DNA of 32,544 nt from an uncultured Bacillota bacterium (GTDB lineage: Bacteria > Bacillota > Clostridia > Christensenellales > UBA1242): assembly GCA_949289785.1 (NCBI GenBank), contig CASEOW010000015.1:1-32544 (forward strand), written 5' to 3'. The translations under genes were made by a program, and so were the position numbers. Below, piece by piece: positions 1-8,690 of this stretch (positions are counted from its first letter, which is position 1; the number at the start of each line of letters is the position of its first letter). A model generated the notes under the pieces. The model was not told the DNA's origin, did not search any database, and saw only the letters and a program-made list of their open reading frames with translations.

Positions 1-72
1 CGCCATGGGCGATTCGAACGCTCGACCTTCTGTTCCGTAGACAGACGCTCTATCCAGCTGAGCTAATGGCGC
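1..72 (-). tRNA. tRNA-Arg (anticodon ACG), cut by the window edge
   Basis: Read on the minus strand from position 72, the sequence folds as a tRNA. The acceptor strand GCGCCAT pairs with ATGGCG at the window edge, the D arm is GCTC/GAGC, and the anticodon stem TCTGT/ACAGA encloses loop CTACGGA with anticodon ACG. The T arm has loop TTCGAAT and one A-C mismatch. Only the last acceptor base, the discriminator and any CCA lie outside the window. Anticodon ACG (A34 normally edited to inosine) reads CGN arginine codons. It follows a degenerate tRNA-Arg copy and is presumably transcribed with it from the promoter near position 192-220. Confidence 0.9.
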
Positions 73-94
73 ATATTAAGTTTTTTGACTTCTT

Positions 95-168
95 TTTTAT
101 GGGAGAAAATCGAACCCCAGACCTTTCGTTCCGTAGACGAACGCTCTATCCAGCTGAGCTATGAACGC
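95..168 (-). pseudogene. Degenerate tRNA-Arg (ACG) copy, 3' half decayed
   Basis: On the minus strand from position 168 the 5' half is a good tRNA-Arg: GCGTTCA, TA, GCTC-AGCTGGATA-GAGC, then anticodon stem TTCGT/ACGAA around loop CTACGGA (anticodon ACG) and variable loop AGGTC. The 3' half does not fold. The T stem TGGGG faces TTCTC, mostly G-T pairs and a mismatch, and the expected 3' acceptor strand TGAACGC is absent, with CCATAAA in its place. It is first in line behind a strong promoter and about 22 bp upstream of the intact tRNA-Arg. Most likely it is a duplicated tRNA that lost its 3' end; an assembly or sequencing error is the alternative. Confidence 0.7.
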
Positions 169-191
169 ATTTATTTTTTCATAACATTGAT

Positions 192-220
192 ATTATATCA
201 TGTTTCTTATTAAATTGCAA
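192..220 (-). promoter_or_regulatory. Sigma-A promoter of the tRNA-Arg unit
   Basis: On the minus strand there is TTGCAA (220-215), a 17-nt spacer and TATAAT (197-192), with an extended TGA directly before the -10 box. The predicted start is near 185, about 17 nt before the first (degenerate) tRNA. Confidence 0.7.
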
Positions 221-266
221 CAATATTTCTTTATTTATTTTTTAGTGAATTATACATTTTTATTAC

Positions 267-304
267 AAAAAAGACATATTAAATAATTTATTTTAATATG
301 TCTT
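267..304 (-). terminator. Rho-independent terminator of the PfkB-family kinase
   Basis: On the minus strand AGACATATTAAA (303-292) pairs with TTTAATATGTCT (283-272) and is followed by a run of T. It lies a few bases after the kinase stop codon. Confidence 0.8.
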
Positions 305-309
305 ATTGA

Positions 310-1275
310 TTATTCAAATAATTTTTTTAAATCTATATTTGGATATAAATTTTTTTCTATTATATTTTTAATCATTTTTTCCAGTTCAGTTTTTTTAGGT
401 ATCCCATTTTGTGGTGTTTCGTGTCTTATTTTCATTGAACTAGCTATTATAGCACGTATGATCGATTGTTCTAAATTAAATTCATTTATTAGCCCTGCAA
501 CGAAATTTCCATTAAATGTATCACCAGCTCCTGTTGTATCAACTATTTCACCTAGTTGAAGTGCAGGTAGATGAATGAGTTCTTTTCCATCATGATATAT
601 AACTCCTTTTTCTCCTAAAGTTACTATTAATTTATTAGGATATTTTTTTACAACATTTTCTGGTTTTTCACCATTAAACATTCTTAAACATTGTATTTCA
701 TTTGCAGTAATAAAACTTACTTTTTCAATAATATCTATATTTTCTTTGTCATGGATATTTAAATAATCTGGTCTAGAAGGTGTTAATACTAAAGTTTTTT
801 TATTCTCATAGCAAAAGTCAACTAATGATTTTAAAAATTGTTTAGGTGCTTTAAATTGACTTACAATTAATTTTGCATTTAATATTAATTCTCTATTTTT
901 TTCGATTAAATTTTCATCAAAGCTATCTATTGCACTTGTCATTCTTTTTATTTCATTATCACCATTTTTATAGTAATAAGTGCTAGTGAAGTCGTTATAT
1001 ACATCTGGGTCTAATTCAATATAAAAAGTATCAACATTGTTTGATTTTAAAGTATTTAAAATTAAATTTGTTGTTGATTTTTCATTTTTTTTAGCGCTTA
1101 GTCTTGTTAAAATTTTTACATTTGCACCTGCTAATGATGCGCTTATAGCTTGATTTGCACCTTTTCCTCCAGCTATTAAAACATTAGGTTTTTTAGGGAA
1201 AGAGAAATTGTTGTTTTGATAATATTTTTTATCTAAACTACATCCTCCAATAACTAAAACATAATCATTTTTCAT
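310..1275 (-). CDS. PfkB-family carbohydrate kinase, ribokinase-like
   Basis: This predicted 321-aa sugar or nucleoside kinase transfers phosphate from ATP to a hydroxyl of a small sugar-like substrate in the cytoplasm. The N-terminal PfkB signature GGKGANQA is at about residues 36-43. The C-terminal signature DTTGAGDTFNG, with the catalytic-base Asp at about residue 252, forms the anion hole. Length and GGKGANQA order fit ribokinases (RbsK, about 310 aa). The start is supported by AGGAGAG just upstream. No ribose transporter, RbsD or other sugar genes are nearby, so the substrate cannot be fixed from context; ribokinase is the best guess. It is divergent from rnhB and ends in its own terminator. 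Confidence 0.85.
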   Translation of the reverse strand: MKNDYVLVIGGCSLDKKYYQNNNFSFPKKPNVLIAGGKGANQAISASLAGANVKILTRLSAKKNEKSTTNLILNTLKSNNVDTFYIELDPDVYNDFTSTYYYKNGDNEIKRMTSAIDSFDENLIEKNRELILNAKLIVSQFKAPKQFLKSLVDFCYENKKTLVLTPSRPDYLNIHDKENIDIIEKVSFITANEIQCLRMFNGEKPENVVKKYPNKLIVTLGEKGVIYHDGKELIHLPALQLGEIVDTTGAGDTFNGNFVAGLINEFNLEQSIIRAIIASSMKIRHETPQNGIPKKTELEKMIKNIIEKNLYPNIDLKKLFE

Positions 1276-1293
1276 AATCTCTCCTATAATAGT

Positions 1294-1322
1294 ATATTAC
1301 ATTCTTTTTTTATATTAGTCAA
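1294..1322 (-). promoter_or_regulatory. Promoter of the PfkB-family kinase
   Basis: On the minus strand there is TTGACT (1322-1317), a 17-nt spacer and TAATAT (1299-1294). A TATACT a few bases further downstream is an alternative -10 box with a poorer, 20-nt spacing. Confidence 0.5.
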
Positions 1323-1361
1323 ACTTAAATTAACATATTTATTTAATTATTATCAAAAATT

Positions 1362-1389
1362 TTGAAATTGAAATATAAAATGTTAAAAT
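1362..1389 (+). promoter_or_regulatory. Promoter of rnhB, leaderless arrangement
   Basis: TTGAAA (1362-1367), a 16-nt spacer and TAAAAT (1384-1389), with an extended TGT before the -10 box. The -10 box ends 6 nt before the rnhB ATG at 1396, so transcription should begin at or next to the start codon. No Shine-Dalgarno sequence is present. Confidence 0.55.
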
Positions 1390-1395
1390 ATTTTA

Positions 1396-1992
1396 ATGAA
1401 AAATTATGATTTAAACTACGAAAATAAATATAACAATATGATTATTGCAGGGACTGATGAAGCAGGTAGAGGACCATTAGCAGGTCCTGTAGTTATAGCT
1501 TGTGTAATAATGCCTTTGGAGCAAGAAAAAATAATTGATGGCGTAAATGATAGCAAAAAACTTACTGCTAAAAAGAGGCAAGAATTATATCCTAAAATTT
1601 TAAAAAATGCTTTGAGTTATTCAATAGTTGAAATTGATAATTGCACAATTGACCAAATAAACATTTTAAATGCAACAAAACTTGGTATGAAAAAAGCATT
1701 AGAGAGTCTATCTATCAAACCAGATATTATTTTAACTGATGCAGTCAAAATAGACACTGATATTATTCAAGAAAATATTATAAAAGGGGATAGCAAAAGT
1801 TATAATATTGCTTGTGCTTCAATTTTGGCTAAAGTTTATAGGGACAATCTTATGGAAGCTTTTGACAAAGAATATCCTCAATATCAATTTTCAAAGCACA
1901 AAGGATATGGAACTAAGTTACATATAGAAAATTTAAAAAAATTCGGCAAATGTAAAATTCACAGGGATACTTTTATAAAGCATTTTATTTAA
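1396..1992 (+). CDS. rnhB: Ribonuclease HII
   Basis: Removes RNA from RNA-DNA hybrids and nicks DNA at single misincorporated ribonucleotides, for excision repair and primer clean-up. At 198 aa it is normal length. The type 2 RNase H active-site motif TDEAGRGPLAGPV is near residues 20-32, with acidic pair D21/E22. Further family blocks are the NDSKKL segment near residue 50, the LTDAV Asp near 113, and SYNIACASILAKVYRD near 135-150. The first ATG (1396) has no ribosome binding site but sits 6 nt behind a -10 box, suggesting a leaderless mRNA. Met15 (1438) is the alternative start and also lacks a ribosome binding site. Confidence 0.95.
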   Translation: MKNYDLNYENKYNNMIIAGTDEAGRGPLAGPVVIACVIMPLEQEKIIDGVNDSKKLTAKKRQELYPKILKNALSYSIVEIDNCTIDQINILNATKLGMKKALESLSIKPDIILTDAVKIDTDIIQENIIKGDSKSYNIACASILAKVYRDNLMEAFDKEYPQYQFSKHKGYGTKLHIENLKKFGKCKIHRDTFIKHFI

Positions 1993-2016
1993 ATATAAAA
2001 ATATTTTTTAAAAGTA

Positions 2017-2045
2017 TTGTAATTGATAATTAAAAATGATAAACT
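2017..2045 (+). promoter_or_regulatory. Possible promoter of the helicase-nuclease gene
   Basis: TTGTAA (2017-2022), 17-nt spacer, TAAACT (2040-2045), with TGA before the -10 box. It lies in the 82-bp gap after rnhB and upstream of the ribosome binding site AAAGGA. Confidence 0.4.
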
Positions 2046-2074
2046 ATTAATGCAAAAAAAATAAAAGGAAAATT

Positions 2075-5000
2075 ATGAAATCTATATACAAATATTACAA
2101 AGAAAGACTTATTGAAATTAGTGGTAAAAATAGAAGTTTATATTCAAAAAATATAAGTAAAAAATATTCTTATGATATAGGTAAAGTTATAGGAAATGAT
2201 CAAACAGAGTTTGATAATTTTTATAATTTTATTTGGAAAGGAAAAAGATTAGGTTATGAACTTATAAAAAAAGAAGCTAAAGAAAGATTATTTAAAAATT
2301 TTAATATTGAGAGTAAAATAAAATCTTCTTTTGTCGATACTTCAAATTTATCAATTGAAGAGAAAAGAAGTGAAAATTTAAGAAGAGAGAGATTAAAGAG
2401 AGAAGAAACTAAAAAAGTTTTAATTTCTCAAGTGACAAACTTGAAATCTTTAAAAAGAGAAATAGAAGAATTTGCCAAAGAAACTGGAAGATATGAAATG
2501 TTTGTTGGCTATCCTTTTGTCACAGGAAATATTGGAAAGGATATATTAATTAAAGCTCCTTTAATTCTTTTTCCTGTAACAATTAATATTGATGATGATA
2601 CTACTGTTAGTTTAGAAGTTAAGAGTGGAGAATTAGTTCAATTTAATAAAGTTCTTCTTCTTGCTTATGCTAAACAACATAGATTAAACTTTGAAGGATT
2701 ATTAATGGAATTTGATAATCTTATGGATTACAAGCTTAAATCAGTCAAAGATGTTTTAGATTATCTATCTGCTTATGGATTTGAGTTTAATATTGACAAA
2801 AATTTTGATAAAGGGTTAATTAGTTTTGATAATGTTTTAGAACCCTCGTTTAAAGACGATGTTTTAACTATTCAAAATGCTTGTGTTATTGGTAGATTTC
2901 CTCTTGCAAATGCAATTTATAATGATTATACAGTTTTGCAAAAAAAGCATCTTTCTTCTGATGCTATAGATCAATTATTGGAAGGAAAATCTGCTAAAAA
3001 GATAAAAAAACAAACAAATGAAATTTTTACAATTAATGATTTAGATTATGCTCAAACAAGTGCAATAGAAAAATTAAATCAAACAGGCAATCTTGTTATT
3101 TATGGACCTCCTGGAACTGGTAAATCTCAAACTATTGTTAATATTATTTCAGATGCCATTTGTAAGAATAAAAGAGTTTTAGTTGTTTCTCAAAAGAAAG
3201 CAGCACTTGATGTTGTTTTTAATCGTTTAAAATCTTTAAATAATAAATGTATGTTTATAACTGATGCAGAAAAAAATAAAGTTGAGTTTTATGATCGTTG
3301 TAACAAAATGCATCAGGCAGTTTTATCAAGCAATCAGACAAGTGCTAATATAGAAGATTTTGAGAGAGTTAAAGAATATATTAATGAAGAAATAGAACAA
3401 CTTAAGACAATATCTGATGCTTTATATCAAAAAACTTCTTTTGGTTTATCTTTACAACAAATGTATGCAAATAGTGCTAGGATTGGTAAAAATAGTAATG
3501 ACTATGTTATTTATAAGCAAATGCTTAAAAATAAAGAAATTATGAGTATGGATTATAATACTTTGCATCAAACATTGCGTGTAATAAAAGAAAAAAATAA
3601 AAGTGACTTATATTACAGATACATAGAATTAAAGAAAAATAATCCATTAATTGACCATATCAAATCAAATGTTGATATTCATGTAATTAATCAAACTAAA
3701 ACTTATATAAATGGCTTAATAGCAAAAACTATAATTCCTTTTGATACAGCATCTCATCCTCATGCAAGACAATTAATGGTTTATATGCTTGAAAATGATA
3801 TTGTTGATATCGATAAAATGAAGCCGTTAGTAAAAATGATTTCTAAAATAGATTATTCAAATCTACATACTCAATTAAACTGGTCGAAAATATTTTTCCC
3901 TGCTTATCCATTTGTTAAAAGCAAGATTAATAAAAAAGAAAAAGAAATAAAAGAACAATTTGAAAATACAATTAATGATTTGCAACAATATATAACTAAT
4001 TATTCATTACTTGAAAAAGTGCTTGATCGTAAAGGTTATTTGATGACTATTGATAATATTATAAATGGTAATACAATATTTTTGAAACTTTTACTTAGCG
4101 CTTTAGATGATTATGTTGAAGTAAGAGATATTAATATTTCTTTGAAAGAATTAACAAAAGAAGAAAAAACTGTTTTAAGTTTTGCTTTTATAAATTCAAA
4201 AACTTTAAAACAATTTAAAGAAATTATTTCTAAATTGTTAGAAATAAGAATTTATCACGAAACAATACAAGGTGAGGAAGAATACAAAAGCGAGCTTTCA
4301 AAAATTATAGATTTTGAAAATATCAGAAATAGAATTTTATCTTTAAAGGAAGAAGAAAAAAATATATCTATAAATCTTTGTATGGATAAATTTAAAAAAG
4401 AATATATTGAATTTTATAATAATAATGAGGATAATAAAAACTATTTATATCAAATTACAAAACAACAAGGTTTAATGCCTATTCGTAAAATGATGGAATT
4501 ATATGGTGAATATCTTATAAAATTATTCCCTTGTTGGCTTTTATCTCCAGAAAGTGTATCTACAATTTTTCCTTTAAATAAAAACCTTTTTGATATTATA
4601 TTATTTGACGAAGCAAGTCAGGTGTTTATTGAAAATACATTACCTACAATATATAGAGGTAAATATATTGTTGTTGCGGGGGATTCTAAACAATTAAGAC
4701 CAACTGCTACATTTATGAAAAGATATATGGGTAATGATAGTGATGAAGAATTAGATCTTGCAACTCAAGCGGCTCTAGAAGTAGAGAGTTTACTCGACCT
4801 TGCAACCTCGAGATATAACAGCACTAATTTAACTTATCACTATAGAAGTAAAAACGAAGAGTTAATAGATTTCTCCAATTATGCCTTCTATGATGGAAAA
4901 CTTCAAATTGCTCCTAATATTTCTAAAAATATTGGAAATAAACCAATAGAAAGAATCAAAGTTAATGGAAGTTGGATAAATCGAAGAAATAGTGAAGAAG

Positions 5001-5890
5001 CAAGTGCTATTGTAAATTTATTAAAAAAATTAATTAAAAATAAAAGAAATAAAAGTTCTATTGGAATAATTACTTTTAACACTGAACAAGAATATGCTAT
5101 AGAAGATGCGATAGATAAAGAATGTCAAAAAGACTCCGCATTTAGAGATGCATATTTGAAAGAATTAAACAGAAAAGAAAATGGAGAAGATATATCAATT
5201 TTCATAAAAAATCTAGAAAATGTTCAAGGTGATGAAAGAGATATAATCATTTTTAGCATTGGTTATGCAAAAAATGAATATGGTAAAGTTGTTGCTCATT
5301 TTGGTTCGCTATCAGTTGAGGGCGGAGAAAATAGATTAAATGTTGCAATAACTCGTGCAAAAGAGAAAATTTATGTTATTACAAGTATAGAACCTGAAGA
5401 ATTGATGGTTGAAGGTAGTAAAAATGCTGGTCCTAAAATATTTAAAAGTTATTTAAAATATGTAAGGGCAGTATCAAATAAAAAGAAAAAAGAAGCTGAA
5501 TATATTTTAGATAGTTTTAAACCTCCAAAGGTTGAAACAAATGAGCCTATAATAGATAATCAACTAGAAGATTACATAAAAAAAGAGTTAGTTAAGTTAG
5601 GTTATGAAGTTGAAACAAATTTAGGAAACACAGATTATAAATTATCACTTGCAGTATATGATAAAAAATTAGATAGATATTTATTAGGTATTGAATGTGA
5701 TTATCAAGCTTTCAAAAGTAGTGAATCTATAATGGAACGTGATGTTTATAGAATAAAATTCTTAGAGTCAAGAGGTTGGGATATTATGCGTGTTTGGAGT
5801 AGAGATTGGTGGCATAATAAAAATAAAGTTATATCCAACATTATTAAACAAATTAATATAAATAAAAAGAAATATGCTGAAAGTAAATAA
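2075..5890 (+). CDS. DUF4011-type SF1 helicase with C-terminal Vsr/MTES_1575-like nuclease domain
   Basis: A large (1271 aa) predicted ATP-dependent nucleic-acid helicase (COG1112/AAA_11-AAA_12 type). Residues ~4-20 (YKERLIEISGKNRSLY) resemble the start of DUF4011. Walker A GPPGTGKS is at 344-351, Walker B DEASQ starts at D845, the Q-D-K-Q-L motif follows, and VQGDERD and NVAITRAKEK near residues 1050-1100 are SF1 motifs V and VI. A long helical insertion separates the two halves of the ATPase. The last ~110 residues match the MTES_1575-type restriction-endonuclease fold, with GIECD (E1207, D1209) and GWDIMRVWSRDWW. Two usual nuclease positions look changed: Asp replaced by Ser1191 in LSLAV, and GxxYH by YQAFK. 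The ribosome binding site is AAAGGA. Proteins of this architecture are common in defence islands, but a repair role is equally possible. Confidence 0.8.
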   Translation: MKSIYKYYKERLIEISGKNRSLYSKNISKKYSYDIGKVIGNDQTEFDNFYNFIWKGKRLGYELIKKEAKERLFKNFNIESKIKSSFVDTSNLSIEEKRSENLRRERLKREETKKVLISQVTNLKSLKREIEEFAKETGRYEMFVGYPFVTGNIGKDILIKAPLILFPVTINIDDDTTVSLEVKSGELVQFNKVLLLAYAKQHRLNFEGLLMEFDNLMDYKLKSVKDVLDYLSAYGFEFNIDKNFDKGLISFDNVLEPSFKDDVLTIQNACVIGRFPLANAIYNDYTVLQKKHLSSDAIDQLLEGKSAKKIKKQTNEIFTINDLDYAQTSAIEKLNQTGNLVIYGPPGTGKSQTIVNIISDAICKNKRVLVVSQKKAALDVVFNRLKSLNNKCMFITDAEKNKVEFYDRCNKMHQAVLSSNQTSANIEDFERVKEYINEEIEQLKTISDALYQKTSFGLSLQQMYANSARIGKNSNDYVIYKQMLKNKEIMSMDYNTLHQTLRVIKEKNKSDLYYRYIELKKNNPLIDHIKSNVDIHVINQTKTYINGLIAKTIIPFDTASHPHARQLMVYMLENDIVDIDKMKPLVKMISKIDYSNLHTQLNWSKIFFPAYPFVKSKINKKEKEIKEQFENTINDLQQYITNYSLLEKVLDRKGYLMTIDNIINGNTIFLKLLLSALDDYVEVRDINISLKELTKEEKTVLSFAFINSKTLKQFKEIISKLLEIRIYHETIQGEEEYKSELSKIIDFENIRNRILSLKEEEKNISINLCMDKFKKEYIEFYNNNEDNKNYLYQITKQQGLMPIRKMMELYGEYLIKLFPCWLLSPESVSTIFPLNKNLFDIILFDEASQVFIENTLPTIYRGKYIVVAGDSKQLRPTATFMKRYMGNDSDEELDLATQAALEVESLLDLATSRYNSTNLTYHYRSKNEELIDFSNYAFYDGKLQIAPNISKNIGNKPIERIKVNGSWINRRNSEEASAIVNLLKKLIKNKRNKSSIGIITFNTEQEYAIEDAIDKECQKDSAFRDAYLKELNRKENGEDISIFIKNLENVQGDERDIIIFSIGYAKNEYGKVVAHFGSLSVEGGENRLNVAITRAKEKIYVITSIEPEELMVEGSKNAGPKIFKSYLKYVRAVSNKKKKEAEYILDSFKPPKVETNEPIIDNQLEDYIKKELVKLGYEVETNLGNTDYKLSLAVYDKKLDRYLLGIECDYQAFKSSESIMERDVYRIKFLESRGWDIMRVWSRDWWHNKNKVISNIIKQININKKKYAESK

Positions 5891-5955
5891 TTAATTCATT
5901 TTAATGTGACTGATTAAATTTTTAAGTTTTAGTTTAAAATTTTGGAGGAAAAGCA

Positions 5956-7476
5956 ATGGAAAATAAAGATTTAAAATCTATTGAACATTTGTTTGGAAAA
6001 AGTTTTGCAAATTTATGCAAAAATTTATTTGAAGTTACTCGAAAAAATGAAGAAATTATTTGCAAAACAATAATTGATAGTTTTGCTCCAAATTTTGAAT
6101 TATATAAAGATATAGTAGAAAATAATTGCATAAAAGAATTTAAAGAATATATAAATATTTTGTGTAATAATGAAAAAAGAGAAAATTCTTTAAAAAAAAC
6201 ATCAAAAGAACTTTTTGATGAAGCAGGTTATATTCTTTATCCTGAATGTAAAACTGAGAAAGAAATTAAAAAATTTAAAAAATATTATGTTAAAGGTGAA
6301 GAACTTGAAATTTTTAATGGTGGAAGTTTAAAGGGATATAGAGTTTGGTTTGCAGTTAAGAAAAATGCTGATAAATTAAAAAGAGAAGATTTTAAAGAGC
6401 CAAAAATACAAGATGATTATTCAACTAGTGTTATTAACATACTATATGATAGAGGGTTAGGAAGTCAAATTTTAATTCAAAATAGATATAATGATTTAGT
6501 ATCTGGTTCAATTTTTGATAATAATCTTGATAATATAAAAGAGGGATTAAAATATACTTTCGTGGAAGATTATGGTATTAACTTAGACACTGAAATGTTT
6601 GCTAGAGATTATGGACATCATTTAGATAAAAAATATTATTCGCTTTCTATTCCAAACTATGTTCAATCAGTTGATGGCAAGCTCTACAAATATAATTTAA
6701 AAAGTTATAAAACTTATTTTTGCAACGATAATGTAATTATAGATGATGGAAGAGTGCTGGAATTCGACAAAAACAGATTTTTGGTTTTTGAAAATTTTAT
6801 TCTTGATTTGAAAAATAAAAAGATACATCAATATTTAAACAAAGAATATGAATCCGCAAATGGAAATTTAGAAACTAAAGATTTTTTTCCTAAAAGCATA
6901 GGAAAAATAGAAAAATTAGAGATTAAATCAATTGCAAATAATTTTAAAAAAATTATTATAAAACCTGAAAACTTGAAAAAAAATGTAATTATTTTTTTAA
7001 ACAACAATAATGAGATAATAGGCTATTCAAATCCAAATGTAAAAATTATAAATAGTGTATTTTTAAATTCAAATATAAAATTAGAATATTTAAATCTACC
7101 TAATGTTGAAGAAATTAAAAATTATTTTTGTTGTAGTAATTTGTGTTTAAAAGACATTATATTAAATAATGTAAAAAAAATAGGTAATAGTTTTTTATAT
7201 AGTAATGAAATATTGGAAAACATAAAATTACCAAAAGTGAAAACTATAGGTAATTACTGCTTATGTAAAAACACTAATATTAAAGTATTAAATCTTCCAG
7301 AAGTTGAAAATATAGGTAATTGTTGTTTAATAAATAATGAAATTATTAATAAATTAAATATTCCTAAAGTTAAGAAAATAGGTGTAAACTTTTGCTATAG
7401 CATTAAAACAAATAATATAGTTTATAACTTTTGTTTAGATAACAACTCAAAAACAAATTTTAATAAGGAGTTGTGA
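5956..7476 (+). CDS. Uncharacterised protein with C-terminal leucine-rich-like repeats
   Basis: 506 aa, function unknown. Residues ~1-85 are helical and Lys/Glu/Asn-rich. A central module (about 90-245) contains YRVWFAVKK, TSVINILYDRG and IQNRYND-type segments; I recall similar modules in uncharacterised proteins of gut Bacillota, but could not check this. From about residue 330 there are four to five imperfect ~23-residue repeats with the pattern LNLPxVExIGNxxLxxN, resembling the BspA-type LRR_5 fold used for binding. There is no signal peptide or membrane segment, so it is probably cytoplasmic. TTGGAGGAAAAG is a strong ribosome binding site. It follows the helicase-nuclease by 65 bp on the same strand with no terminator between them, so the two may be co-transcribed. 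The codon TGA ends it. Confidence 0.6.
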   Translation: MENKDLKSIEHLFGKSFANLCKNLFEVTRKNEEIICKTIIDSFAPNFELYKDIVENNCIKEFKEYINILCNNEKRENSLKKTSKELFDEAGYILYPECKTEKEIKKFKKYYVKGEELEIFNGGSLKGYRVWFAVKKNADKLKREDFKEPKIQDDYSTSVINILYDRGLGSQILIQNRYNDLVSGSIFDNNLDNIKEGLKYTFVEDYGINLDTEMFARDYGHHLDKKYYSLSIPNYVQSVDGKLYKYNLKSYKTYFCNDNVIIDDGRVLEFDKNRFLVFENFILDLKNKKIHQYLNKEYESANGNLETKDFFPKSIGKIEKLEIKSIANNFKKIIIKPENLKKNVIIFLNNNNEIIGYSNPNVKIINSVFLNSNIKLEYLNLPNVEEIKNYFCCSNLCLKDIILNNVKKIGNSFLYSNEILENIKLPKVKTIGNYCLCKNTNIKVLNLPEVENIGNCCLINNEIINKLNIPKVKKIGVNFCYSIKTNNIVYNFCLDNNSKTNFNKEL

Positions 7477-7543
7477 TAAAAATACAAATATTTGAGCATA
7501 TAATAAAAGAAAGAAGATAATAAAACATTAAAAATTTAAAATT

Positions 7544-7572
7544 TTGTAACATTTTGAATTTGCTTTTATAAT
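7544..7572 (+). promoter_or_regulatory. Promoter of the ZIP transporter
   Basis: TTGTAA (7544-7549), 17-nt spacer, TATAAT (7567-7572). The predicted start, near 7579, leaves a short leader containing the ribosome binding site AAAGGAG. Confidence 0.65.
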
Positions 7573-7597
7573 ATGATATTAGGCAAAGGAGAAAATT

Positions 7598-8380
7598 TTG
7601 AGTTACATAGGTATTACTGTTTTAGGAATTTGTTTTATATTTTTAATGACAACGCTGGGCGCTAGCGTTGTTTTTCTTTTTAAGAACAATGTTAGTGATA
7701 AAATCAATAGTTTATTTTTAGGGTTCGCTTCTGGTCTAATGATTGCCGCTTCAGTTTGGTCTTTAATAATTCCTTCCATTGAGCAATCTGAAAGTTGGGG
7801 TAAACTAAGTTTTATTCCTGCGTTTGTGGGTATTGTTTTAGGAGCGTTATTTTTAATATTACTCGACAAAATTGTTATAAAAATACTCAATAAAAATAAA
7901 AAAAATCCATATAAAAAGGGACTTTCAAAACCTTTAAAACTTTTTATAGCTGTAACTCTTCATAATATTCCTGAAGGTTTAGCTGTAGGATTGGCATTCG
8001 GTAATGCATTCATAATGGGTGAGTATACTGCATTTTATTCAGCTTTATGGCTTGCTATAGGAATTGGTATTCAAAATTTTCCTGAAGGAGCAGCATTAAG
8101 TTTACCTTTAAAAGAGGAATGTAATTCAAAGAAAAAGGGCTTTTTATATGGTTTTTTAAGTGGAGCTGTTGAACCTATAATGGCTATCTTAGGGATTTTT
8201 ATTTCAACTTTTCTTTCAAATATTATGGCTTGGTTGTTGGCTTTTTCAGCAGGTGCAATGCTATTTGTAGTAGCTGAAGAGTTATTACCAGAGGCTAAGT
8301 TTAAAAGTGGATCAGTAATAAGCACATTAGGTTTTATTCTTGGTTTTGTTTTTATGATGATTCTTGATGTCGCGCTTTAG
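7598..8380 (+). CDS. ZIP-family divalent metal transporter
   Basis: 260-aa inner-membrane protein that should import zinc or another divalent metal. Eight hydrophobic helices can be counted. The two metal-site helices carry the family motifs HNIPEGLAVG (about residues 126-135) and QNFPEGAALS (about 158-167), the signature of ZupT/GufA-type ZIP proteins; the usual first His of the second motif is Gln here, as in other GufA-like members. A Lys/Asn-rich cytoplasmic loop lies near residue 100. Translation starts at TTG (7598), placed by AAAGGAG at the right distance; no ATG fits. It has its own promoter. No Zur-type operator was recognised, so metal regulation is not shown. Confidence 0.88.
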   Translation: MSYIGITVLGICFIFLMTTLGASVVFLFKNNVSDKINSLFLGFASGLMIAASVWSLIIPSIEQSESWGKLSFIPAFVGIVLGALFLILLDKIVIKILNKNKKNPYKKGLSKPLKLFIAVTLHNIPEGLAVGLAFGNAFIMGEYTAFYSALWLAIGIGIQNFPEGAALSLPLKEECNSKKKGFLYGFLSGAVEPIMAILGIFISTFLSNIMAWLLAFSAGAMLFVVAEELLPEAKFKSGSVISTLGFILGFVFMMILDVAL

Positions 8381-8466
8381 TTTTTATGCATAAATATATT
8401 ATGTTTGTTTAAAATAATTTTAAATGAATTATATTTTTAATCAAATAACTTCAAGATGGAGGCATA

Positions 8467-8685
8467 ATGTATTTTAATTATCATGCTAAAGTAAAAAAAC
8501 TGATATTAGATGGAGAGTTAGAAAGATATGAGTTTGTAGATGATTATAATGGTATAAGTCCAGCATTAGTTTTGTATTTTAAATCTCATTCACCAATGCC
8601 AATTAGGAATTATCGTTGGGAAGAATATTTACCTTTTTTGATGATGTATTGTGATAAAATTAATGAAATAAAAAAAAATACATAA
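8467..8685 (+). CDS. Conserved small protein of unknown function
   Basis: 72-aa soluble protein. It begins MYFNYHAKVKKLI and contains SPALVLYFKSHSPMPIRNYRWEEY-type residues rich in Tyr, Pro and Arg. I recall short proteins of this type in several Bacillota but know no assigned function. The start is well supported by GATGGAGG seven bases upstream. It has no membrane segment or signal peptide. It lies between the ZIP transporter and a small membrane protein, and its 3' end is followed within a few bases by the strong promoter of the next gene, so it ends its transcription unit. Confidence 0.7.
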   Translation: MYFNYHAKVKKLILDGELERYEFVDDYNGISPALVLYFKSHSPMPIRNYRWEEYLPFLMMYCDKINEIKKNT

Positions 8686-8690
8686 AACTT

